NCBI RefSeq assembly: GCF_000473165.1
Contig: NZ_KI421504.1
Location: 2,875,719-2,939,718, forward strand
Source: Leisingera aquimarina DSM 24565
GTDB lineage: Bacteria; Pseudomonadota; Alphaproteobacteria; Rhodobacterales; Rhodobacteraceae
Direction: 5' to 3'
Length of the DNA: 64,000 nucleotides
Numbering within the stretch: position 1 is the first letter of the stretch; every line of letters starts with the position of its first letter. Below, one piece after another: positions 49,814 to 59,184 of the stretch. The notes beneath the pieces were generated by a model. The model saw only the letters and a program-made list of their open reading frames with translations, searched no databases and was not told where the DNA came from. The position numbers were made by a program, and so were the translations under genes.

Positions 49814-51219
49814 GTGACATTCTGATTGTAGATGACGAGCGCGACATCCGGGAACTGGTCTCGGATATTCTGGAGGATGAAGGCTACGCCACTCGAAAGG
49901 CTGCCAATTCCGACGAATGCATGGCCCGTCTTGAAGACGCCGAGCCGGCGCTGATGATCCTGGATATCTGGCTGAAGGACAGCCAGATGGACGGTATCGA
50001 TATCCTGAAGGCAGTTAAGCGCGACAATCCGGAAGTTCCGGTGGTGATCATTTCCGGTCACGGCAACATCGAAATTGCTGTCGCAGCGATCAAGCAGGGG
50101 GCCTATGATTTCATCGAGAAGCCCTTCAATATCGACCAGCTGATGGTGGTGATCCGCCGCGCCATGGAAACCTCGCGTCTGCGCCGGGAAAATTCGGATC
50201 TCAAGCGCAGGGATACAGGCCCGGCGGAAATGATCGGTACCTCTGCGTCGTTCCGGACGTTGATCAGCCAGTTGGACAAGGTGACCAAGTCGAACGGCAG
50301 GGTGATGCTGACCGGACCGGCCGGCAGCGGCAAGGAAATTGCCGCACGCTATATTCATGCCAATTCCAACCGGGCGTCCGCGCCTTTTATCACTGTCAAC
50401 TGTGCCAGTATCGAACCCGACCGGATGGAAGAGGTTCTATTCGGCCGCGAATCCTCCGAGCGCGGGGTGGAACCCGGCTTGCTGGAGCAGGCGCATGGCG
50501 GCGTTGTGTTCTTTGATGAAGTTGCCGATATGCCGCTGGGCACCCAGTCCAAAATCCTGCGAGTGCTGGTGGATCAACAGTTCCAGCGGGTTGGCGGTTC
50601 GGACAAAATCCGTGTCGATCTGCGGGTGGTTTCCGCCACCAACAAGGACCTGGATGCAGAAATCGAAGCAGGCGGCTTCCGTCAGGAGCTGTATCACCGG
50701 TTGAATGTGGTGCCGGTTGCGGTGCCGTCGCTGGCGGACCGGCGCGAGGATATCCCGCTGCTGGCCGGCCATTTCATTGCCCAGTTCAATGAAGCCCAGG
50801 GTCTGCCGCTGCGGGTGCTGACCGAAGAGGCGGTGGCGCTGATGCAAACCATGCTGTGGCCGGGCAACGTGCGCCAGCTTAAGAATCTGGTGGAACGGGT
50901 GCTGATCCTTGGCGATGGCAGCGGCCCGATCGAGGCCAAGGATTTGCCGCGCGAAGAAGACAAGCCGCAGGAAGAGGGCCGGGTAGTGCTGTCCGGCGCG
51001 CTGGCAACGCTGCCGCTGCGCGAGGCGCGGGAGGCGTTTGAGCGCGAATACCTGCTGACCCAGATCAACCGCTTTGGCGGCAACATCAGCCGTACAGCGT
51101 CGTTTGTCGGCATGGAGCGTTCAGCGTTGCATCGCAAGCTGAAGTCGCTGGGGGTGGTGACCTCCAACAAGGCAGGTGCCCGGGTGGCGCATGTAGAAGC
51201 CGAGGAGGAACAGGCCTGA
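49810..51219 (+). CDS. ntrX: Response regulator NtrX
   Basis: A 469-residue NtrC-family regulator. The receiver has Asp52 (MILDIWL). The AAA+ region has Walker A GPAGSGKE and Walker B GVVFFDEVADMP, but the GAFTGA motif is replaced by RESSERGVEPG, so it should not open sigma-54 complexes. The C-terminal HTH is NISRTASFVGMERSALHRKL. Coupled to ntrY. Confidence 0.94.
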   Translation: MSDILIVDDERDIRELVSDILEDEGYATRKAANSDECMARLEDAEPALMILDIWLKDSQMDGIDILKAVKRDNPEVPVVIISGHGNIEIAVAAIKQGAYDFIEKPFNIDQLMVVIRRAMETSRLRRENSDLKRRDTGPAEMIGTSASFRTLISQLDKVTKSNGRVMLTGPAGSGKEIAARYIHANSNRASAPFITVNCASIEPDRMEEVLFGRESSERGVEPGLLEQAHGGVVFFDEVADMPLGTQSKILRVLVDQQFQRVGGSDKIRVDLRVVSATNKDLDAEIEAGGFRQELYHRLNVVPVAVPSLADRREDIPLLAGHFIAQFNEAQGLPLRVLTEEAVALMQTMLWPGNVRQLKNLVERVLILGDGSGPIEAKDLPREEDKPQEEGRVVLSGALATLPLREAREAFEREYLLTQINRFGGNISRTASFVGMERSALHRKLKSLGVVTSNKAGARVAHVEAEEEQA

Positions 51220-51274
51220 TCAGACCGTCCTTGCGCCTGGCACCACCGGGCGCGGGCGGTACAGCATCACAGGG

Positions 51275-53608
51275 TCAGAACAGGTCCTGGCGGATCGGGT
51301 TCAGCGCAAAATGGACCTGCGCGGCCAGTTGCAGCTGGCTGATGGCATCGCCGGGAACGGTTGCAGGCAGACCTGCTTTGCGCGCCCAATTGCCCAGTTG
51401 CTTGCGGGATGCCGGGCCGAACTGGCCGTCGAGGGCAATCCCGGCCCCCAACTGGCGCAGGATGTACTGGGTGCCTGCGGCAACGTCTGTTTCGGCCATG
51501 CCGGACAACAGTTCGCGCGCTGCGGCGCGTGCATCGGGATCATTCAAAGCCATGGCCTTGCCTGCCCGCGCAGCAGCAGCATGGGCGGGGATCCGGTTCG
51601 GCAGCCTGTTGAGGGCCACCCAGGCGCCGTTCGAACCGCCCCAGGCGTCGCCTCGTGACAGCCCCATGTCATACCATTCCAGTGCTTCGGCTGCGTCGCT
51701 GCCGGGCAGGTCGCCGCCCATGATCATCCGGCCGATCTCAGCCGGGGCATGGGGATGGCCCAGCTGTGCGGCCTCGGCGAACAGCGCGCGCGCTTTTTCC
51801 TTGTCCACCGCCTGGCCCGCGCCGCCATCGCGGTAGACATAGCCAAGGTTGGCAGTGCCATAGATATCGCCGCGCCCGGCAGAGGCTTGCAGGTAGGAGA
51901 AGCCGCGTTCCGGCTGCGCCAGCTCATCGCCGCTCCACAAGAAGAAAACCCCGAGTTCGTTCATCGAATAGGTATGGCCCAGCTCTACCGCGCGACTCAG
52001 CAGGTCAAAACCGCGCCGCTTTTCCTCGGGTGTGCTGCTTTTACGCAAAAGCCGCTTGCCGCGGGCGTGCATTGAGAAGGGATCACCTGCCTCAATCCCC
52101 TTGTCCCATAGGGCAAAAGCCTTGTCCGGGTTGTAGGGGATGGGCACGGTTTCGCGATCGACATTCGGGGTGACATGCAAATAAGCGACTGCGTTATAGG
52201 CGCGGATGTGGTCCAGTTCCGCTGCCTTTTCAAAGGCTTCATAGGCTTCGATCAGGCGGCCCTGACCCTGCAGCGCTCGGCCAAGCTGATAGTGCAGCCG
52301 ACCGATTTCAGGCGCTGCCCCGACAGCGTCGCGGCAGGCTGTCTCGGCTGCCTTCAGATTGATTTCATTAGGATAGCGGTAAAGGCCAACCCCCTGAAGA
52401 TCCAGCAGGTCCCCGGCTTCGAGATCGCATTGCCGGGCGATCATTTCCAGGTTCACGGTCACGTCGCGCACTGCCCCGGCCTGCGCCAGACGCAGCACCA
52501 TCCGGTCCTTGCGGACCTGTCCGCCGTCCTTGCGGGCAGGAAGCTCGGCCAGTTTCGGTGCGTAGCTGAGGCTGAGACCGCCGCTGTCCCCGGTTTGCAG
52601 GGATGTCACCCCGGCCGAAGGCGTTTCAACAATCGAAACCGTTGTGCCAGCGGTGACATAGGGGCTGATTTCCGGCGCCAGCTCCAGCGCGCGGCCCAAT
52701 GGGACTTTCACCGACAGTTCGGCAGGCAGCTGATCAAGGCCGGCCACTGCGGTTTCGGTGTCTGCCGTGGCAATGTTCAATGACCGTTCTGCCGGGCGCA
52801 GGTAGACTTTTTGCATCAGCGTTGAGCTTTCCCAGGGCACCTGCGTGTTGCCGGTGGCTGCATAGACATCGCCGCGTATTGCCGAAAGGACGGTCATCGC
52901 GTCCTCCTCAGGCCGGTTCGGAAAATGCCGCACGACCGAGGCAGTATAAGGGCTGTTGCCGCCCGGCTCGCCATCCAGTGCCGTGGCGCCGGGGGAGGTG
53001 GAAAATGCCACCAGCGTGTTGAGCGGCGGGCGGAACACGTCAAATCCCTCGCGCGCTTCATAGAGCTGGGCGCCGACCTCAGCATTGAGCTTGGCATCCG
53101 GCACGGGGTTGTTGCGGCAGGAATCCAGCATCAGGATCTGGCTGCCTGCCTTGCCGCCGAGAATGGCGGAGACGCGGTCAAGGGTGACTGACTGGAAAGG
53201 CAGATCGTGAATGCCGGACAGCTCGGCGTCGCTGGTCAGCAGATAGTTGCGCCGCCCCAGCTGGATCCCATGGCCAGCGTAGTAGAAGAACACCTGGCTG
53301 CCGTCGCGGATATTGAGGGCGGCCTGGCGCAGCAGCGCCTCAAACCCGCGCTTGTCCAGGTCATAGCCTTCGTAGACCGTATAGCCGAAGGAACTGAGCA
53401 TCTCCGCCATGGCTTTGGCATCCTGGCGGGTGTTGGTCAGGTCAGTGACGTGGTCGTAGTCCTGAATGCCGACAACGATGGCGGTTTCCGGGGCATTGCC
53501 CCGTCCGCTGGTTTCATATGCTGCCTGGTCAACCGGCGCCGCCAGCAGTGCTGTGCCGGATAAAAGGGCTGCTGCAAGGGAAGGGGCTGTGGAACGATGG
53601 GGGATCAT
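51275..53608 (-). CDS. Caspase-like (C14) protein with Sel1 repeats
   Basis: A 777-residue protein with a probable signal peptide (PSLAAALLSGTALLAAPV). The caspase fold spans about 40-270, with catalytic His113 (YYAGHG) and Cys164 (LDSCRNNP). A linker follows, then TPR/Sel1 repeats (about 440-690), for example YSMNELGVFFLWSGDE and GTANLGYVYRDGG. The C-terminus has a peptidoglycan-binding-like segment (LDGQFGPASRKQLGNWARKAG). It may be a periplasmic metacaspase-type protease or scaffold; the substrate is unknown. It is the last gene of a minus-strand trio set between ntrX and trkA. Confidence 0.85.
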   Translation of the reverse strand: MIPHRSTAPSLAAALLSGTALLAAPVDQAAYETSGRGNAPETAIVVGIQDYDHVTDLTNTRQDAKAMAEMLSSFGYTVYEGYDLDKRGFEALLRQAALNIRDGSQVFFYYAGHGIQLGRRNYLLTSDAELSGIHDLPFQSVTLDRVSAILGGKAGSQILMLDSCRNNPVPDAKLNAEVGAQLYEAREGFDVFRPPLNTLVAFSTSPGATALDGEPGGNSPYTASVVRHFPNRPEEDAMTVLSAIRGDVYAATGNTQVPWESSTLMQKVYLRPAERSLNIATADTETAVAGLDQLPAELSVKVPLGRALELAPEISPYVTAGTTVSIVETPSAGVTSLQTGDSGGLSLSYAPKLAELPARKDGGQVRKDRMVLRLAQAGAVRDVTVNLEMIARQCDLEAGDLLDLQGVGLYRYPNEINLKAAETACRDAVGAAPEIGRLHYQLGRALQGQGRLIEAYEAFEKAAELDHIRAYNAVAYLHVTPNVDRETVPIPYNPDKAFALWDKGIEAGDPFSMHARGKRLLRKSSTPEEKRRGFDLLSRAVELGHTYSMNELGVFFLWSGDELAQPERGFSYLQASAGRGDIYGTANLGYVYRDGGAGQAVDKEKARALFAEAAQLGHPHAPAEIGRMIMGGDLPGSDAAEALEWYDMGLSRGDAWGGSNGAWVALNRLPNRIPAHAAAARAGKAMALNDPDARAAARELLSGMAETDVAAGTQYILRQLGAGIALDGQFGPASRKQLGNWARKAGLPATVPGDAISQLQLAAQVHFALNPIRQDLF

Positions 53609-53622
53609 GGCAGCGCCCGGGG

Positions 53623-53907
53623 TTAACCCCAGCCTCCGCCGCCGCCGCCACCGCCGGAACCGCCACCTCCGCCACCGCCGGAACCTCCGCCACCGCCGCC
53701 TTGATAGGCGGGTTCAGGCGCTTCTTCTGCCGGGATCACCGGGGCCCTGGTCGCCGCTGCAGGTGCCGGCCGCGTTGTCGGCGCGCTGTAAGTTGCAGGT
53801 GCCGGCGCCGGGGCTGCCGTAGGTGGAGGGGCAATCGGGGCCACTGGTTCGCAGGCGGCTGTCACAGCTGCAAAAGGCAGCGCGGCAAACAGGAAATGTA
53901 TCCGCAT
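53623..53907 (-). CDS. Small lipoprotein with a glycine-rich tail
   Basis: A 94-residue protein. The signal MRIHFLFAALPFAAVTAAC gives a lipobox with Cys19. A Pro/Ala-rich linker (about 21-60) follows, then a tail of glycines broken by single serines (about 69-94) ending WG. The tail is encoded by a CCGCCACC-type low-complexity tract, prone to length change. The ATG has AAGGAGAAAGG upstream. It sits 14 bases before the caspase-like gene, so they form one transcript. No family recognised. Confidence 0.75.
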   Translation of the reverse strand: MRIHFLFAALPFAAVTAACEPVAPIAPPPTAAPAPAPATYSAPTTRPAPAAATRAPVIPAEEAPEPAYQGGGGGGSGGGGGGGSGGGGGGGGWG

Positions 53908-54020
53908 CGGGTACCTTTCTCCTTGAAATACTGATCAACAAACATTCCGGCATCAGCTTACTTGATCCGGTGACGCAATTCAAAGTTAGCCTGCCGCGCA
54001 CCTTCGGCAAGGAAGTGACA

Positions 54021-54467
54021 CTAGCCGCCGGTGCGGATGCTGACGCTGCCATCCTTGTTGCGCTGCGCGCAGGATGCTTCGCTCAGCGGGGCCAGCTGCG
54101 GCCCGGGCACCGCAGCCGCGTTGCTTCGGGTGCAGCGTTTCAGTGTGATTTGCTGGTAGCCCTTGGCCGTCATGCAGGATTTCTCCAGCCGAAGGCGCAG
54201 GGGCTTGTTCACATCCACTGTGTAGATGCCGCCGTCTACCCAATAGCCGGGGCGGTAATAACAGCTGCCGCCGGAACAGACCTTGCGGCCGGGATAAAAA
54301 ACCGGAGGGTGCTGGCGGATTTCATTCGCGACAGGCGCATCCTGCAGCGCTTGTGCTGCACAGCCGAGTTCATCGCTTTGCAGGCGGGAGACTTCTGCCC
54401 CCTGCCTGTAGTAAACAGGAACCGGGCCGCAGGCTGCCGTGCCAAGCAGCAGGACCAAGGCCGCCAT
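54021..54467 (-). CDS. Putative cysteine-rich lipoprotein
   Basis: A 148-residue protein with a short lipoprotein signal MAALVLLLGTAAC. The mature part has several cysteines (DELGCAAQ, KVCSGGSCYYRPGYWV, EKSCMTAKGY, KRCTRSN, EASCAQRN) that could pair as disulfides in the periplasm. An ATG at 54488 is an alternative start; AAGGA lies before 54467. It heads the minus-strand trio with the Gly-rich lipoprotein and the caspase-like gene. No family recognised. Confidence 0.68.
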   Translation of the reverse strand: MAALVLLLGTAACGPVPVYYRQGAEVSRLQSDELGCAAQALQDAPVANEIRQHPPVFYPGRKVCSGGSCYYRPGYWVDGGIYTVDVNKPLRLRLEKSCMTAKGYQQITLKRCTRSNAAAVPGPQLAPLSEASCAQRNKDGSVSIRTGG

Positions 54468-54589
54468 GATCGTTCGATCCTTGCACATACGCGAAGAATG
54501 GCTGCAATCAGAGCGAGTTACAATTAAATTGACCGTGAAAGCGGCTTCTGTCATTCACATCGGACGAATTTCCGCCAAGGGACACGCAA

Positions 54590-55966
54590 ATGAAGGTCAT
54601 TATCTGCGGTGCGGGCCAGGTCGGCTGGCAGATCGCCCGGCACCTGTCCGGCGAGCACAATGATGTGACGGTTGTCGACAACAACCCGGAACTGGTGCGG
54701 CGGGCGACCGATACGCTGGACGTGCAGGGGATCCATGGTTTTGCCTCTTATCCGGATGTGCTGGACCGGGCCGGGGCGCGGGACGCCGACATGATCATCG
54801 CGGCCACCCATTCGGACGAGGTCAACATGGTGACCTGCCAGGTGGCGCATTCGGTCTTCAAGATCCAGCGCAAGATCGCGCGCCTGCGGGCCAAAAGCTA
54901 TCTTACGGCGATCTACTCCGACCTGTATCAGCGCGAGCATCTGCCGATCGACGTGGTGATCAGTCCCGAGCGGGAGGTGGCGGCAGCAGCGATGCAACGG
55001 CTGTCAGCGCCGGCGGCGTTTGACACCGAGACATTCATGGGTGGCAAGGCGCAGCTTCTTGGTATCCAAATCGACGCCGATTGCCCGGTGGTGAATACGC
55101 CGCTGCGGCAGCTGACCGATTTGTTCTCGACGCTGCGCGCGATAGTGGTCGGGGTGCGGCGCGACGGCAGTTTGTTTGCGCCGGAACCGGGTGATCAGTT
55201 GTTCGTGGGCGACAGCTGCTATGTGTTCAGCCACGCCGACGACGTGCCCCGCACCATCGAAGTGTTCGGCAAGCACGAAAAGCGCCAGGACCGGGTGGTT
55301 GTGGTCGGCGGCGGCAACGTCGGCCTGGAAGTGGCCAAGGCGCTGGAGGCCAGCACAACACGGATCCGGGCCAAAATGATCGAACGCGACCGCGCCTGTG
55401 CCGAGCGGGCGGCGGAAACCCTGGAACGCACCATCGTGCTGAACGGCGACGGGCTGGACCGGGCGCTGATGATCGAAGCGGGCATCGACAAGGCAGACGC
55501 GATGTTGGCGGTGACGGATGATGATAAGACCAATATGCTGGCCGCGGTGCGCGCCAAGGCCGAGGGCTGCCCGCTGGCGATTGCACTGATCAACGATCCG
55601 ACGCTGGTGCCCCTGCTGCCGCATCTGGGCATCGATGCCTATATCAATCCCCGCTCCACCACCGTCAGTTCTATCCTGCGCCATATCCGCTATGGCCGGG
55701 TGCGGCAGGTCTATTCTTTGGGCGATGCTGAGGCTGAGATGATCGAGGCCGAGGTTTTGTCGACCTCGCCGATTGCCGGGCAGATGATCCGCGAGACGGA
55801 TTTCCCCGAAGGCGTGCTGGTCGGCGGCGTTCTGAAGAACGGCGAAATGCTGCGCCCCTCGGGTCAGATGCGGATCGAGGAGGGTGATGTGATTGCGCTC
55901 TTTGCGGTGGCAGCGGACGTGCCCGAGGTCGAGCGCCTGCTGCAGGTTTCGATCGACTATTTCTAG
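54590..55966 (+). CDS. trkA: Trk potassium uptake protein TrkA
   Basis: A 458-residue cytoplasmic subunit with two RCK modules. The first starts MKVIICGAGQVGWQIARHL, the second VVVVGGGNVGLEVAKALE, each with an NAD(H)-binding GxGxxG. TrkA_C domains follow each. It gates TrkH, whose gene begins two bases after the trkA stop. Confidence 0.96.
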   Translation: MKVIICGAGQVGWQIARHLSGEHNDVTVVDNNPELVRRATDTLDVQGIHGFASYPDVLDRAGARDADMIIAATHSDEVNMVTCQVAHSVFKIQRKIARLRAKSYLTAIYSDLYQREHLPIDVVISPEREVAAAAMQRLSAPAAFDTETFMGGKAQLLGIQIDADCPVVNTPLRQLTDLFSTLRAIVVGVRRDGSLFAPEPGDQLFVGDSCYVFSHADDVPRTIEVFGKHEKRQDRVVVVGGGNVGLEVAKALEASTTRIRAKMIERDRACAERAAETLERTIVLNGDGLDRALMIEAGIDKADAMLAVTDDDKTNMLAAVRAKAEGCPLAIALINDPTLVPLLPHLGIDAYINPRSTTVSSILRHIRYGRVRQVYSLGDAEAEMIEAEVLSTSPIAGQMIRETDFPEGVLVGGVLKNGEMLRPSGQMRIEEGDVIALFAVAADVPEVERLLQVSIDYF

Positions 55967-55967
55967 G

Positions 55968-57503
55968 ATGCGCCGCCCGGTCAAAGCTCCCATTGGCGTG
56001 CTGCGCCTGCCGCTGTTCCTGCTGATCTGGGGCATTGCCTCGCTGGCGATGTGGCTGCCGGCCGTTCATGCGCTGGTGCTGGACGACCATCACACTTCGC
56101 GCAGTTTCTTCTATGCCGGTGTTGCCGGGCTTATTCTGGTGGTGCTGATCGGCTTGTCGATAGGCAACCGGGTGCCGCGCTACGGGATGCCGGGGCAATT
56201 GCTGTCGCTGCTGGCAACCTTCGCCGTGCTGCCGCTGTTCCTGGCGGTGCCGGTTCAGGATGCGCTGGTCAGCACCCGTTTTCTGAACGCTTATTTCGAC
56301 ATGGTCAGCGCCATCACCACCACCGGCACCGATGTCTGGGGCGATCCAGACCGGTTGCCGCCCAGCGTGCATCTGTGGCGGGCGATTGTCGGCTGGCTTG
56401 GCGGGCTCTTGATGTGGGTGGCGGCGTCGGCGGTGCTGGCGCCGATGTCTTTGGGCGGCTTCGAGGTCACCGCCAAAGGCGAGCCCGGCGGCGGCACCGC
56501 CGCGCCTGCGCATATGGAGAAGGCGGACCCGCGCCGCCAGCTGGTTCTGGTGACGCGCACTTTGGCGCCGGTTTACGCCGGGCTGACCTTGGTGCTGTGG
56601 CTGTTGCTGATGATCACCGGCGAGCAGGCCTTGGCAGGTCTTAGCCATGCGATGTCAGTGATGGCGACCTCGGGTATATCCGCGACCGGCGGGGTAGAGA
56701 ATGCCGCCAGCGGCCTGGCGGGTGAGATGGTCATGTTCCTGTTCATGTTCTTTGCGCTGTCGCGGCTGACCTTTTCCAGTGACACGGTCACCGCAGGGCA
56801 GGGGCGGCTGGACAAGGATCCGGAATTCCGCACCGGGCTGTTGATTGTCTTTGGGGTGCCACTGCTGCTGTTTCTGCGTCATTGGCTGGCCGCCTATGAG
56901 GTGGATGCCGGCGAAGATCTGCTGCAAGCTCTGCGGGCGCTGTGGGGCACCTTGTTTACGGTGATGTCCTTCCTGTCAACCACCGGATTTGAAAGTGCTC
57001 ATTGGGAAGCCGCTCAGGCCTGGTCCGGGCTGGAGACGCCGGGCATGATCCTGCTGGGGCTGGCGGTGTTCGGCGGCGGTGTCGCCACCACCGCAGGCGG
57101 GGTCAAGCTGCTGCGGGTCTATGCGCTGTATCTGAACGGGCTGCGCGAAATGGAGCGGCTGGTGCATCCCAGCTCAGTCAGCGGCGAAGGCAACCGCACC
57201 AAGCGGCTGCAGAAAAACGGTGCGTTTGTGGCTTGGGTGTTCTTCATGCTGTTTGCCCTGTCGCTGGCTGTGGTCAGCACTGCGCTGGCCGCAGTCGGCA
57301 CGGATTTTGAACAATCGCTGGTGCTGGCGGTTGCTGCCCTTTCAACAACCGGCCCGCTGGCTGATACCGCAAGCAGCACGCCAATCGTGCTGAACCTGCT
57401 GACAGATCCGGCAAAGATGATCCTATGCATCGCGATGGTGCTGGGGCGGCTGGAGACCCTGGCCTTCATTGCGCTGTTGTCGCCCAACCTCTGGCGCAGC
57501 TGA
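55968..57503 (+). CDS. trkH: Trk potassium uptake protein TrkH
   Basis: A 511-residue membrane transporter. The four selectivity-filter loops can be read: AITTTGTDVWG, MATSGISATGG, FLSTTGFES and ALSTTGPLAD. The ATG at 55968 follows TTCTAG of trkA with one base between the genes. Confidence 0.95.
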   Translation: MRRPVKAPIGVLRLPLFLLIWGIASLAMWLPAVHALVLDDHHTSRSFFYAGVAGLILVVLIGLSIGNRVPRYGMPGQLLSLLATFAVLPLFLAVPVQDALVSTRFLNAYFDMVSAITTTGTDVWGDPDRLPPSVHLWRAIVGWLGGLLMWVAASAVLAPMSLGGFEVTAKGEPGGGTAAPAHMEKADPRRQLVLVTRTLAPVYAGLTLVLWLLLMITGEQALAGLSHAMSVMATSGISATGGVENAASGLAGEMVMFLFMFFALSRLTFSSDTVTAGQGRLDKDPEFRTGLLIVFGVPLLLFLRHWLAAYEVDAGEDLLQALRALWGTLFTVMSFLSTTGFESAHWEAAQAWSGLETPGMILLGLAVFGGGVATTAGGVKLLRVYALYLNGLREMERLVHPSSVSGEGNRTKRLQKNGAFVAWVFFMLFALSLAVVSTALAAVGTDFEQSLVLAVAALSTTGPLADTASSTPIVLNLLTDPAKMILCIAMVLGRLETLAFIALLSPNLWRS

Positions 57504-57623
57504 CAACCCTTAAGGGTGAAAAGTGTTTTTCGGGTGGAAACTTGCATTTTCTCCGTCCATACTGAATTTAATGTGCGTGCTGGTCCGCAGCGCGCGGCAA
57601 GAACAAAGGCGAGATAATAAAAA

Positions 57624-57863
57624 ATGGCTTCGGACAGACAGAATCTTCAGGATGCCTTCCTGAATCACGTTCGCAAAACCAAGGTTCCGGTTACAATCTT
57701 TCTGATCAACGGGGTCAAGCTGCAGGGTGTGATCACCTGGTTCGACAATTTCTGCGTGCTGCTGCGCCGCGACGGACAGTCGCAGCTGGTCTACAAACAC
57801 GCGATTTCGACCATCATGCCGGCCCAGCCGATCAGTCTCTATGAGGGTGAAGACTCCAATTGA
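57624..57863 (+). CDS. hfq: RNA chaperone Hfq
   Basis: A 79-residue Sm-like protein that pairs small RNAs with mRNAs. It begins [19 protein letters not shown] and has Sm1 [12 protein letters not shown] and Sm2 YKHAISTI. Its TGA overlaps the hflX ATG as TGATG. The 120 bp upstream contains the palindrome ACCCTTAAGGGT and probable promoter sequence. Confidence 0.97.
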   Translation: MASDRQNLQDAFLNHVRKTKVPVTIFLINGVKLQGVITWFDNFCVLLRRDGQSQLVYKHAISTIMPAQPISLYEGEDSN

Positions 57864-59134
57864 TGGAGCATGAAAGGACGCGCACCCGCGCCTGGGTGCT
57901 GCATCCGGAAATCAAATCCGACAGCAGGCGCCGCGACGCAGGTCCCGCGCTTGAGGAGGCCGTTGCGCTGGCAGCGGCCTTGCCCGATCTCGATGTGATC
58001 GGCTCCAACGTGGTGCGCCTGCCCAAGGCGCATGCGGGGATGCTGTTCGGCTCTGGCAAGATCGAAGAGCTGGCAGGCATTCTGAAAGCGAATGAGGTGG
58101 AACTGGTCCTGATCGACGGGTCGGTGTCCCCGGTGCAGCAGCGCAATCTGGAAAAAGCCTGGAAGGTCAAGATCCTCGACCGGACCGGGCTGATCCTTGA
58201 GATCTTCTCGGATCGCGCGGCCACCCGTGAAGGCGTGCTGCAGGTCGAAATGGCGGCGCTCAGCTATCAACGGACCCGGCTAGTGCGGGCCTGGACCCAC
58301 CTGGAGCGCCAGCGCGGCGGATTGGGCTTTGTCGGCGGACCCGGCGAAACCCAGATCGAAGCTGACCGCCGTGCTATCGACGATCAGCTGGTGCGCTTGC
58401 GGCGGCAATTGGACAAGGTGGTGAAGACCAGGACCCTGCACCGCGCCTCGCGCGCCAAGGTGCCGTATCCGATTGTGGCGCTGGTGGGCTACACCAACGC
58501 AGGGAAGTCGACGCTGTTCAACCGGCTCACGGGGGCTGAGGTGATGGCCAAAGACATGCTCTTTGCCACCCTGGACCCGACCATGCGCAGGGTCCAGATC
58601 CCCGATGGGCCGGAGGTGATCCTGTCCGACACCGTAGGCTTTATTTCGGACCTGCCGACCGAGCTGGTCGCGGCTTTCCGGGCCACGCTGGAGGAGGTTC
58701 TGGCGGCCGATGTGATCCTGCATGTGCGCGACATCAGCCATGATGAAAGCGAGCAGCAGGCCAAGGACGTGGAGGCGATCCTGGCCTCATTGGGGGTGGA
58801 TGAAAACCGCGCCCGAATCGAGGTCTGGAACAAGCTGGACCAGTTGCCTGAGGAGGACGCCGAAGCCCGCCGCCAGCGTGCGGAACGTGAGGGCGGAATC
58901 CATGCGATCTCGGCCTTGACGGGCGAGGGGCTGGATGGGTTGCTGGCCGATGTTGCTGAGCAGTTGCAGGGCGTGCGGCATGAGGAGCAGTTGAACCTCA
59001 GCTTTGCCCAAGGAAAGCAGCGCGCTTGGCTGTTCAAGGAAGATCTGGTTCAGAGCGAAGAACAGACTGAGACCGGTTTCGACATCACAGTTCTGTGGAC
59101 CGACCGGCAGAAGGCGAAATTCGAGAGGCTGTGA
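57863..59134 (+). CDS. hflX: Ribosome-rescue GTPase HflX
   Basis: A 423-residue GTPase that splits stalled ribosomes. The N-terminal part has HAGMLFGSGKIEEL and a coiled-coil hairpin with RTRLVRAWTHLERQRGG. The G motifs are GYTNAGKSTLF, DTVGF and NKLD. It is coupled to hfq and followed by an intrinsic terminator. Confidence 0.96.
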   Translation: MEHERTRTRAWVLHPEIKSDSRRRDAGPALEEAVALAAALPDLDVIGSNVVRLPKAHAGMLFGSGKIEELAGILKANEVELVLIDGSVSPVQQRNLEKAWKVKILDRTGLILEIFSDRAATREGVLQVEMAALSYQRTRLVRAWTHLERQRGGLGFVGGPGETQIEADRRAIDDQLVRLRRQLDKVVKTRTLHRASRAKVPYPIVALVGYTNAGKSTLFNRLTGAEVMAKDMLFATLDPTMRRVQIPDGPEVILSDTVGFISDLPTELVAAFRATLEEVLAADVILHVRDISHDESEQQAKDVEAILASLGVDENRARIEVWNKLDQLPEEDAEARRQRAEREGGIHAISALTGEGLDGLLADVAEQLQGVRHEEQLNLSFAQGKQRAWLFKEDLVQSEEQTETGFDITVLWTDRQKAKFERL

Positions 59135-59160
59135 AGACCTCCCGTTGTGCTGAAATGAAG

Positions 59161-59184
59161 CGGGCGCCGCAGCGCCCGTTTTTT
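59161..59184 (+). terminator. Intrinsic terminator of trkA-trkH-hfq-hflX
   Basis: CGGGCGC-CGCA-GCGCCCG is followed by six T. The T run touches the stop of the convergent acylase gene. Confidence 0.93.
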
